A program made the translations under genes and the position numbers. Shown in pieces: positions 11,752 to 21,968 of a stretch of DNA of 64,000 nucleotides (position 1 is its first letter; the number at the start of each line of letters is the position of its first letter). The notes beneath the pieces were generated by a model, which did no database searches, had not been told where the DNA came from, and saw only the letters and a list, made by a program, of their open reading frames with translations. Location: positions 606,001 through 670,000 of the forward strand of contig MCFH01000007.1 of NCBI GenBank assembly GCA_002104945.1. The letters run 5' to 3'. This DNA is from Piromyces finnis (lineage: Eukaryota > Neocallimastigomycota > Neocallimastigomycetes > Neocallimastigales > Neocallimastigaceae).

Positions 11752-13741
11752 ACAATTCTCGAAATCTTTTGATGTGAAGAAAGGAGTCCGTCAAGGTTGC
11801 CCTCTTTCTCCTATTCTCTTTAATCTCTTTATTAATGATATATTTAGAGAGTGCGAAGATCTAGGAGTCAGTTTAGGTGACACTCGATGCTGTGGTGGAC
11901 TTTTTGCAGATGATATAGTTATTTGTGCTCCAACAAGAGGATGCTTAAAAAAGATGCTTAGAAGAGTTAATGAATGGGCATTGTATAATGAAATGGAATT
12001 TGGTATCCAGAAATGTTCAACGATGGTGATTCGTCCTGAATCAATAGAAAATCAGAACAAGAGAGATCCAACATTTTACTTAGCAGGACAACCCATTCCA
12101 ACTACTGATTGCTATACTTATCTTGGTGTTCCATTTGATAAGAATCTGTCCCTTAAACCAGTAATTAAAGCTCTTAATAACAAGGTTTTGAAAGGGCTTT
12201 TCTCAGTCAGTAAATTCTTAAGAAATCCTAATATTCCTATTCCTTTCAAAAAACTAGTACTTAACTCACAAGTGATTAGCAGAGTTTCATACTTTGCACC
12301 ATTACTTGGATCCAACAAAGCTAGGTCTAGGATTGCTCAGAAGCATGTTAACAAAGGAATACGATGGGTTGCCGGAGTTCATAAAGCTGTATCGTTTATA
12401 TCTTTATACTCTATTTCAAAAGATTTGAATATTCCTCCATTGTCAGCCAAATGTGCGTTAGCTCAGGTTAGATGTTTTAACAAATGGAAAAACTCAAATT
12501 GTATTATCTCACACCTTGTCAATTACATTCCTAAATTTAGAAAATACACGTGGTGCAAATCAAGTAGGACACTTGATAAAAAATTAAAGAAACATGGAGA
12601 TGTTAAAGCAGTTAAAAACTTTTATTGGAAAGATCTCAAAGGGAATTCAATCAAAGCGCAATATTATGATGATAATAAATTTATTGAAACTAAAGATTTT
12701 ATTAAATTATGTTATGAGTACCCAGAGTTTGCCTATGGCTTCTACTGGCTATTGAAAGCAAGAAGCGGATACAAGTTGGATGCTAGAGTTGCCAAAGCTG
12801 CCAAATTTGTTGATCCAGTTTGTCCTAACTACTGTCCATGTTGCAAGTGTGGAGATCAAAGTATTAAACATTGGTTATTAGATTGTCCAACATTTAGAGA
12901 TATCCGTATTAAACATTATGATTCTATAGTCCATCTATTAAATTTTTTCAGTCAACGTAATTCCAATAGTCCTATCAATAATAATGAAAATGTTAATATC
13001 AGCAGAGATAGCAATAACAGTAATAGTAATAGTAATAATATTAATAATAACAATAGTAATAATAACAATAGTAGTAATAGAAATAATAATATTAGTAATG
13101 ATAGCAATAGTGATGATAATAATTCTAATTTAGATAGTAATTTAGTTGATGATAGTAATAGTTCTAATAATCCGGTGAATATTAATGTGTATGATTATTC
13201 TAGTGTGTGCAGTAAAATATTTAAATTCCTTCTTGGGGGAAGAAGTTTTAACAATATTAATTACAATTCAAGGGAATGGAAAGAACTTTGTAAGCGTCAG
13301 ATTCAATCTGGTACTAATGAAGGAACACCATTCTTGACGGTAACCGCGGAACTTCTAACCAAAATCATGCCTTTTGCTATTGGCCAGCAATGGTCAATGT
13401 TCAAAAGGTTTGAAGCAACATCCAAGAGCGTCAATGCTGAAGAAACAGTAAGACAGGCCAGGAGGGCCAGCGCAACCAATGGAGATCATAATTTTGTCCC
13501 ATGATAAAATTTTGATCTTTGGCTCGGTGTCCCATTGGAAGTCAAATACAATTATTATACTTTAGTATGATAGTGGCTTTGTTACTTTAATTAAAATTAC
13601 TAGAATACATTATACCCAATTTTTATTCATTTGTGTTTATTTAAACATATTTTTTTTATTTTTATTTTTATTTTTTTATTTTTTATTACATGTATTATAA
13701 TTTTAATTAAATTAATAATAAAGTTTAAAATATTTGATGAC

Positions 13742-13782
<41 letters not shown>
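11750..13782 (+). mobile_element. LINE copy B, 5'-truncated, joined to the poly(A) of copy A
   Basis: The copy starts at GGACAATTCTCG inside the reverse transcriptase, exactly where the 34-nt poly(A) of copy A ends. It reads open to TGA at 13502-13504, so the A run plus truncated RT forms a chance open frame from 11705. It retains the RT palm (FADDIV), the zinc cluster, a shorter Asn/Ser tract and the shared 3' UTR. It ends with TTTGATGACGTT and a 38-nt poly(A) at 13745-13782. It is a dead fragment lacking the endonuclease and RT N-terminus. Confidence 0.93.
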
Positions 13783-13783
<1 letters not shown>

Positions 13784-13785
<2 letters not shown>

Positions 13786-14095
13786 TCATGCTCATGGTAC
13801 TGAGAGAGTAGAAAGAATTAAATCCAAGTATTGCGCAATGGATGCTTGGTGCCCTCTTGGGAACGTGCCTTCATTTATTTAATAATGGAGTTTATCAAGG
13901 GGGTCTACTCATGCTCATGGTACTGAGAGAGTAGAAAGAATTAAATCCAAGTATTGCGCAATGGATGCTTGGTGCCCTCTTGGGAACGTGCCTTCATTTA
14001 TTTAATAAATGGAGTTTCTCAAGGGGGACTACTCATGCTCATGGTACTGAGAAAGTATAAAGAATTAAATCCAAGTATTGCGCAATGGATGCTTG
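13784..14095 (+). repeat. LINE 5' tandem monomers (2.5 units of about 123 bp)
   Basis: Units start with ACTCATGCTCATGGTACTGA at 13784, 13907 and 14031; the third is cut short after GGATGCTTGG. Each unit contains the perfect palindrome ATTGCGCAAT (13830-13839, 13953-13962, 14077-14086) inside a CCAAG...CTTGG inverted repeat, and full units end CAAGGGGG. Copy D has the same array. The arrangement is analogous to the monomeric promoters of mouse L1 5' UTRs. ATTGCGCAAT matches the C/EBP-type bZIP consensus RTTGCGYAAY. The promoter role is inference. Confidence 0.85.
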
Positions 14096-14742
14096 GTTAG
14101 TCTTTAAAGGAAAATTATTAGGACTAAGCTCATGGTACTGAGCGATTAAAAAACATTTTATTCATCGAATTTAAGTATTTGATGAATAAGTTGAATGTTT
14201 GATATTCAGGTAAGTTTGTATAGTATTTTATTAGAAGAGTATTACATTTTGTTGCTGTATTTTTTCTTTTATTCATGTATTCATGTAGTACTACTCTTCT
14301 CTTGTAAGAATCCAATGTAGTCAACTTTAGCATTTGCATTGTATTTTTATATTCATGTAGCTATTGTTGTATTGTTTCTTGTAAGAGACTGATTCACTCT
14401 ACATCATGTAAAAATACTATTCACAAGCTTTCTGGTGTCGACATTCTTGATTCAAATTTTTTACCAATTTAAATATTTAATGAAAAGTAAAGTCAAACAA
14501 TTTTAGTGTCAAAAAGCGAATCGAATTTACTAACAACAAACCAAAACTAGAATTTTTAAAGAAAATTTACAACTAGAATTCAAAAAAAAAGAAACTTTAA
14601 ACAAAGCATCGTAACAATTTTTGTTCTATCCAGTACTTTTAAGAAGAGAGAGAGAGACAGATTTTTTTCCATATACGTTATATTTGTAATTTTTATTAGT
14701 ATTTATTTTATATTCAATATTTTTTAATTAGAATTAATTATC

Positions 14743-17700
14743 ATGTCAGTCCTTTATATTAAAGATAAGAATTATATCAGACGTGGTACCCGGTCTTATG
14801 GTATCCCCTTAGATGATATTCGCTCCTTCTTTATCCGTGGTATTCGATCATGGTCAGTAAATATGCTATGGGAAAAACTCGAGGTTATTCTAGAAGATAA
14901 ATTTAATTCAGTTATTAGTGTTAAATATTTTCAGACTTTCAATGTTCACTTTTTCTTAGTCAAGGTTCATGGTTCATCGAAAGATTGTATTAAAATCTTA
15001 CACATGTTAAAGAAGAAACTTTCAGTTACCTCAATTTCCTTTTCAGCTCGTAGTAGAAGGAATCACAAATACACTTTTTCCACACTCAAACGTAAAATTT
15101 AATTTCTAATAAACATCAACATTCTATTCAACAATCATTTCAACAATCAGTTCAACAATCTCATCAACAATCCGATCTTCAACAAGATCTTCAACAGGAT
15201 CTTCAACAGGATCTTCAACAAGTTTCCCATCATGAAAATATTCCAGATCTACAGCAAACACAATTTCAATCTCAACATTCAACAATTAATTCTAATAGCT
15301 CTATCAACTCTGATAACAGTTCAATAGTTGATAGTTCTTCAGTTTCACAGCCATCTAGTAATAGTTCTACTTATTCCTCTGATGCATCATCCATTAATAA
15401 CGATGACTTTAATAATAATAATAATAGCAACGATTCTTCCTCATCCAACAAGCCTGATAACTTTTCTTTTTGTCTTAGTTGGAACACCAATGGGTGGAAT
15501 CACGAAAAGAGAGATAGTATTAGCTATTTCACAGCTATTTTCAAACCATTATTTTTATGTTTCCAAGAAACTGGTAATGGTTCTGGATCGAATACAGATT
15601 ATCCTTGTCGTGTTACTTTGCGAAACTATAGACACTTTTTCAAGAAAGCTGACGAATCAGTTCCGGGAATGAGAGGTTTATATTTAGGTTTTCACAATTC
15701 GTGTCAAGCCTCACTTGAAAACTTCTCTGGAAAATATATTATTTCTATTTATACTTTTAGTCTCTGGAATAGATTCAAATGCTCGATTGGAAATGTTTAT
15801 ATGCCTCATAGTCATCACAACATCTATGTTGATCATGCAAAGTTAGAAGTTCGCTTGTGGTTACAAACTCATTCATCCCATCCATCGATTCTTGTTGGTG
15901 ATTTTAATATGTCTAAAGTAAAATTATCCAACTGGTTATCAACTAATGGATTAGGAGATTGGGAAATTCTTCCGCTTAGAGGGTCTACTATCTCTTGGAC
16001 TCGAGGTGATCAATCTTCCGACATTGACCATGCTCTTATCAATTCGAAGATGAAAGATCTTATTCACTCAGGATCATTTATAAATAATTTTTATCCTGTG
16101 TCAGACCATAAGCCACTTCTTATTAATGGTAAAATTATTCCTATGGAAGATTTTTCTAATGACTTTAATGTTCCTAAGAAAATTCTGAAATGGAATAGAT
16201 TAAAATGTATTGAGGAAAAGGAATCTATTCTCAGTCATAATAAATTCCAAATACTTTCAGCAAAATTCAACGATCCTAATGTTTCTACAGATGAACTTTC
16301 CAAAGAGTTTACTTCAACTGCTTTTTCAATTGCAGACGAGCTCAGTATTACCTCAGCAAATAATGTTATAAAGTCTTCATTTCATATTTCACAACAAATT
16401 TTTAATCTTCAAAAAATCAAAATGAAGTTGTATAAGAGATTTAAAAAAGAAAGAATTTATGATATAGATGAATTTATTAAAAGAATTAAAATCTACCGTA
16501 AGCTCATTGATTACATCCACAAAAGATGTAATGAATTTAGGAAGCAAGAATATCTTCATTGGATTAAAACAGGATGTGAGTATATGAAGAGTCATAATCC
16601 TAAGAAGGCCTGGAAATGGATCAAGAAAACTGCAAAAATTGGAAAAGATTCTTTCTTTATTGCTCAACCAATTAAAAATAAAAATGGAGAATTAGTTGTT
16701 GCTACGGAAGAACAACTAGAATTGTGGCATGATCATTTCGAAAACCTTGCATCAGATCCAAGTGGTGTAAGTCTTGATTTGGAGCATTGGTATGAAGAAC
16801 CAACGAATAAACGTTTTTCACTTACTATGCTTGATGAGTGGGATATCAACCAAGATATTAGTATTGATGAAGTCAAGTCAGCTATCCTCTCTACTCCAAA
16901 TTATAAAGCATCAGGTCCGGATGGTATTCCAATTGAATTTTACAAAGCATTAATTCCATCAAGTAATGATTCTAATAATGCTACAGATAATAATTCTTCT
17001 GGTAATACCACTTCAGATAATGATGCTCATGGTTTAAATTTTATTCTTAAATTATTCAACCGTATTTGGGATGGAGACTTCCCCAACTCATGGAATGAAT
17101 CCAGTATTGTTTCTATTCCTAAGAAGGGAGATTTGACAGATTGTGATAACTATCGAGGTATATCACTTATCAATAATGGTATTAAGTTGATTTCCAAAAT
17201 TGTCACCACTAGAATCTCAGAATATGGTTTAAAGAATAATTTCATTAGACCTGAACAATTTGGTTTTCGAAAAAAGGAAGAAAGTATCAGTCTTTTCATC
17301 TCAATCCAAGAAATATGCCGTAGACGTCAATTAGATAATAAAGAGACATATTTGGCCTTTTTAGATCTCAGGAAAGCATACGATTCAGTCCCAATCGGTA
17401 ATATTCTCCATAAATTAGATTGTTTAGGAATCCGAGATAAGAGTTTACAATTTATCAAAAATTTATATTTAACATCTAAGGCTAATGTCATATTAGATGG
17501 ACAATTCTCGAAATCTTTTGATGTGAAGAAAGGAGTCCGTCAAGGTTGCCCACTTTCTCCTATTCTCTTTAATCTCTTTATTAATGATATATTTAGAGAG
17601 TGCGAAGATCTCGGAGTCAGTTTAGGTGACACTCGATGCTGTGGTGGACTTTTTGCAGATGATATAGTTATTTGTGCTCCAACAAGAGGATGCTTAAAAA

Positions 17701-19271
17701 AGATGCTAAGAAGAGTTAATGAATGGGCCTTGTATAATGAAATGGAATTTGGTATCCAGAAATGTTCAACGATGGTGATTCGTCCTGAATCAATAGAAAA
17801 TCAGAACAAGAGAGATCCAACATTTTACTTAGCAGGACAACCCATTCCAACTACTGATTGCTATACTTATCTTGGTGTTCCATTTGATAAGAATTTGTCC
17901 CTTAAACCAGTTATTAAAACTCTTAATAACAAAGTTTTGAAAGGACTTTTTTCAGTCAGTAAATTCTTAAGAAATCCTAATATTCCTATTCCTTTCAAAA
18001 AGCTAGTACTTAACTCACAAGTGATTAGCAGAGTTTCATACTTTGCACCATTACTTGGATCCAACAAAGCTAGGTCTAGGATTGCTCAGAAGCATGTTAA
18101 CAAAGGAGTACGATGGGTTGCCGGAGTTCATAAAGCTGTATCGTTTATATCTTTATACTCTATCTCAAAAGATTTGAATATTCCTCCATTGTCAGCCAAA
18201 TGTGCATTAGCTCAAGTTAGATGTTTTAACAAATGGAAAAACTCGAATTGTATTATCTCACACCTTGTCAATTACATTCCTAAATTTAGAAAATATACAT
18301 GGTGCAAATCAAGTAGGACACTTGATAAAAAACTAAAGAAACATGGAGATGTTAAAGCAGTTAAAAACTTTTATTGGAAAGATCTCAAAAGGAATTCAAT
18401 CAAAGCGCAATATTATGATGATAATAAATTTATTGAAACTAAAGATTTTATTAAATTATGTTATGAGTACCCAGAGTTTGCCTATGGCTTTTACTGGCTA
18501 TTGAAAGCAAGAAGCGGATACAAGTTGGATGCTAGAGTTGCCAAAGCTGCTAAATTTGTTGATCCAGTTTGTCCTAACTACTGTCCATGTTGCAAGTGTG
18601 GAGATCAAAGTATTAAACATTGGTTATTAGATTGTCCAACATTTAGAGATATCCGTATTAAACATTATGATTCCATAGTCCAGCTACTAAATTTTTTCAG
18701 TCAACGTAATTCCAACAGTCCTATCAATAATAATGAAAATGTTAATATCAGTAGAGATAGTAATAATATTTATAATAATAATAATAGTAGTAATAATAAT
18801 AACAATAGTAATAGTAACAATAGTAATAATAACAATAATAGTAGTAAAAATAATAATATTAGTAATGATAGCAATAGTGATGATAATAATTCTAATTTAG
18901 ATAGTAATTTAGTTAATAATAGTAATAGTTCTAATAATCCGGTGAATATTAATGTGTATGATTATTCTAGTGTGTGCAGTAAAATATTTAAATTCCTTCT
19001 TGGGGGAAGAAGTTTTAACAATATAAATTACAATTCAAGGGAATGGAAAGAACTTTGCAAGCGTCAGATTCAATCTGGTACTAATGAAGGAACACCATTA
19101 TTGACGGTAACAGCGGAACTTCTAACCAAAATCATGCCTTTTGCTATTGGCCAGCAATGGTCAATGTTCAAAAGGTTTGAAGCAACATCCAAGAGCGTCA
19201 ATGCTGAAGAAACAGTAAGACAGGCCAGGAGGGCCAGCGCAACCAATGGAGATCATAATTTTGTTCCATGA
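14743..19271 (+). pseudogene. LINE copy C polyprotein, one frameshift
   Basis: Frame 1 is a 119-residue N-terminal domain (14743-15102) rich in basic and aromatic residues, possibly a fused ORF1-like nucleic-acid-binding domain. Relative to intact copy D, one T is lost at about 15097, creating TAA. The next frame is then open to 19271. It contains a Gln/Ser-rich linker, an AP-endonuclease domain (SWNTNGW, CFQETG, LVGDFN, SDIDHAL, SDHKPLL), an RT with FADD at about residue 970, a CPxCCxC...H...C cluster, an Asn/Ser tract and a conserved C-terminal domain. A short QQDL repeat near 15180-15222 differs in copy number from copy D. The element encodes the enzymes for target-primed reverse transcription in the nucleus, but this copy is broken. 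Confidence 0.88.
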
Positions 19272-19507
19272 CAAAATTTTAATCTTTGGCTCGGTGTCCC
19301 ATTGGAAGTCAAATACAATTATTATACCTTAGTATAATAGTGGCTTTCTTACTTTAATTAAAATTACTAGAATACATTATACCCAATTTTTATTCATTTG
19401 TGTTTATTTAAACATATTTTTTTTATTTTTATTTTTATTTTTAATTTTTTATTACATGTATTATAATTTTAATTAAATTAATAATAAAGTTTAAAATATT
19501 TGATGCC

Positions 19508-19539
<32 letters not shown>

Positions 19540-19542
<3 letters not shown>

Positions 19543-19799
19543 TTCTTTTTTTTATTTCATTTAATTTATTAGGTAGGGACCAATCCCACACAGTACAAAT
19601 TGCAGAGTTCATTGAACTTTTATGCAACTTAAATAATTATTTTATATTTTTTTATATTTACATTTTTATTTATATATATTTTATTATTTTTATTTATTAT
19701 TTATTATATCAATATCAAAATGTATTATCACCTAATATTATGTAATATCACTAATTAAATAAGTAAATAAATAAAAGATGTGTATTCTCTTCCTAGTCT
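19540..19799. repeat. Dispersed repeat R1, copy a, plus A/T filler
   Basis: A block of about 80 bp at 19556-19626 (TTAATTTATTAGGTAGGGAC, CACAGTAC, TTGCAGAGTTCATTGAAC, TTTTATGC) matches 21175-21241 with few changes. Its base composition is unlike the flanking A/T. It begins soon after the poly(A) of copy C. The rest to 19799 is low-complexity A/T. It may be the remnant of a second, unrecognised mobile element. Confidence 0.7.
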
Positions 19800-19816
19800 A
19801 AAAAAAAAAAAAAAAA

Positions 19817-20878
19817 TGTTATGAGTACCCAGAGTTTGCCTATGGCTTCTACTGGCTATTGAAAGCAAGAAGAGGATACAAGTTGGATACTAGAGTTGCA
19901 AAAGCTGCTAAATTTGTTGATCCAGTTTGTCCTAACTACTGTCCATGTTGCAAGTGTGGTGTTCAAATATTAAACATTGGTTATTAGATTGTTCAACATT
20001 TAGAGATATCCGTATTAAACATTATGATTCCATAGTCCAGCTACTAATTTTTTTCAGTCAACGTAATTCCAATAGTCCTATCAATAATAATGAAAATGTT
20101 AATATCAGTAGAGATAGTAATAATATTATTAGTAATAGTAACAATAGTACTAATAACATTAACAATAGTAATAGTAACAATAGTACTAATAACAATAATA
20201 GTAGTAAAAATAATAATATTAGTAATAATAACAATAGTAGTAACAACAATAGTAGTAATAGAAATAATAATATTAGTAATGATAGTAATAGTGAAGATAA
20301 TAATTCTAATTTAGATAGTAATTTAGTTAATAATAGTAATAATTCTAATAATCCGGTGAATATTAATGTGTATGATTATTCTAGTGTGTGCAGTAAAATA
20401 TTTAAATTCCTTCTTGGGGGAAGAAGTTTTAACAATATCAATTACAATTCAAGGGAATGGAAAGAACTTTGCAAGCGTCAGATTCAATCTGGTACTAATG
20501 AAGGAACACCATTCTTGATGGTAACCGCGGAACTTCTAACCAAAATCATGCCTTTTGCTATTGGCCAGCAATGGTCAATGTTCAAAAGGTTTGAAGCAAC
20601 ATCCAAGAGCGTCAATGCTGAAGAAACAAGTAAGACAGGCCAGGAGAGCCAGCGCAACCAATGGAGATCATAATTTTGTTCCATGACAAAATTTTGATCT
20701 TTGGCTTGGTGTCCCATTGGAAGTCAAATACAATTATTATACTTTAGTATGATAGTGGCTTTCTTACTTTAATTAAAATTACTAGAATATATTATACCCA
20801 ATTTTTATTCATTTGTGTTTATTTGAACATATTTTTTATTTTTTTTATTTTTTATTTTTAATTTTTATATTACATGTA
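19817..20878 (+). mobile_element. LINE copy E, truncated at both ends and decayed
   Basis: The copy starts at TGTTATGAGTACCC directly after a 17-nt A run (19800-19816) and runs through the zinc cluster, Asn/Ser tract, C-terminal domain and part of the 3' UTR. It stops at TACATGTA (20878), about 60 bp before the family 3' end, with no own poly(A). Coding is broken by a one-base loss near 19968 (GTTCAAATATT against GTTCAAAGTATT) and a one-base gain near 20629 (GAAACAAGTAAG). It is therefore older or further damaged than A-D. Confidence 0.88.
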
Positions 20879-21160
20879 ATAAAAAATTTGAATGAATAGT
20901 TTTATAGTTCATCAGGGTCTTATATTTAATATATAGAGGGTCTCGCGATTTTTCATATTAAAACAATCTCTATCATTAGTAGCTCAATGAAGCTACTTTT
21001 TGATAGGTTTAGTAAGACACGTCGTACCGATATGGTAAAGGAACATTCCTAATGTTCTGTATACAAGGTTCAGTATTAGTATTTCTTCGAATGAAAACAT
21101 TATGAACTCATGGGAGAGTTTAATGGACACCACACTGTTCTACCTGATGTTAATTCTTTT
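20879..21160. other. Unassigned, hairpin-rich, less AT-rich segment
   Basis: This block is compositionally distinct from the surrounding A/T. It has three close inverted repeats: GTAGCT/AGCTAC (20979-20996), TACC/GGTA (21025-21037) and GAACAT/ATGTTC (21041-21057). No open frame is persuasive. It runs into repeat R1 copy b, so it may be the body of the element whose 3' end is R1. The identity is unknown. Confidence 0.5.
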
Positions 21161-21164
21161 TATT

Positions 21165-21265
21165 TTTATTTCTTTTTAATTTATTAGGTAGGAACCAATC
21201 CAACACAGTACGAATTGCAAAGTTCCTTGAACTTTTATGCCATTTAAAATTATAATTTTATATTT
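21165..21265. repeat. Dispersed repeat R1, copy b
   Basis: Second copy of the block at 19556-19626, sharing TTTAATTTATTAGGTAGG, ACCAATCC, ACACAGTAC, AATTGCA and TTGAACTTTTATGC with substitutions. The two copies flank LINE copy E in direct orientation. Confidence 0.75.
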
Positions 21266-21681
21266 ATATAAATGAATAGTAAAATTAAGATTGTGTAGTT
21301 AAAACTTATTCTTTCAACTTTTAAGTGTTTTTATATTTTTATATCCATCTACCTCATTATATGTACGTTAGTTCCATTTGTTCTTACTACAGGTTCCTTA
21401 TTATACACCACTTTTTTTTTTTTTTTGGACCCAACAAAGCTAACACTAAAATAACACAAATTTGTCATACCAAGGAATGTATTTAAGCTATGGATTTAAA
21501 AAAACAACACTATTCCTAAAAAAAAAAAAAAATTTACTAAAACTGACTGAAAAACTAAAAATATTCATAAAGGTAAATTTTCAAAAGAAATCATTAAATT
21601 AGTAAATATTGTTGGAAAAAAAAAAAAATTTTTAAATTAATGCCCTTAAATATGAAAATAAAGATACAATATATATATATA
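21266..21681. other. Low-complexity A/T between repeat R1 and LINE copy D
   Basis: No gene. A T run ends in GGACCCAACAAAGCTA near 21427-21442, a 16-base resemblance to the LINE RT region (GGATCCAACAAAGCTA); it is too short to call a copy. A (TA)n run precedes the target-site duplication of copy D. Confidence 0.6.
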
Positions 21682-21692
21682 TATATGAATTT

Positions 21693-21695
<3 letters not shown>
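21682..21695. repeat. LINE copy D target-site duplication, left
   Basis: TATATGAATTTAAA is repeated exactly at 27380-27393 on the other side of copy D. A 14-bp duplication is typical of target-primed reverse transcription. Confidence 0.9.
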
Positions 21696-21731
<36 letters not shown>

Positions 21732-21968
21732 GGCATCAAATATTTTAAACTTTATTATTAATTTAATTAAAATTATAATACATGTAATAAAAAATTAAAA
21801 AATAAAAATAAAAATAAAAAAAATATGTTTAAATAAACACAAATGAATAAAATTTGGGTATAATGTATTCTAGTAATTTTAATTAAAGTAAGAAAGCCAC
21901 TATCATACTAAAGTATAATAATTGTATTTGACTTCCAATGGGACACCGAGCCAAAGATCAAAATTTTG

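Larger units (their letters stand above)
13783..19539 (+). mobile_element. LINE copy C, near full length (5' monomers to poly(A))
   Basis: The copy begins immediately after the poly(A) of copy B and ends in a 29-nt poly(A) at 19511-19539, about 5.76 kb. In order it has two complete and one partial 123-bp 5' monomers (13784-14095), about 650 bp of unique 5' UTR, one long coding region (14743-19271, one frameshift), and a 3' UTR with AATAAAG. Together with copy D it defines the family: APE-type endonuclease, RT and C-terminal zinc cluster in a single ORF of about 1,509 codons, poly(A)-ended. No target-site duplication can be recognised because the insertion is into a poly(A) tract. Confidence 0.93.

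Noticed and set aside
13800-13882. Monomer region as a 5S, 5.8S or snRNA gene
   Set aside because: GGATGCTTGG and the following CCTCTTGGGAA look RNA-like, but the unit is tandem, LINE-linked in both copies, and matches no rRNA or snRNA core that I know.
21420-21442. A sixth LINE copy at GGACCCAACAAAGCTA
   Set aside because: Only 16 bases with one mismatch and no continuation on either side.
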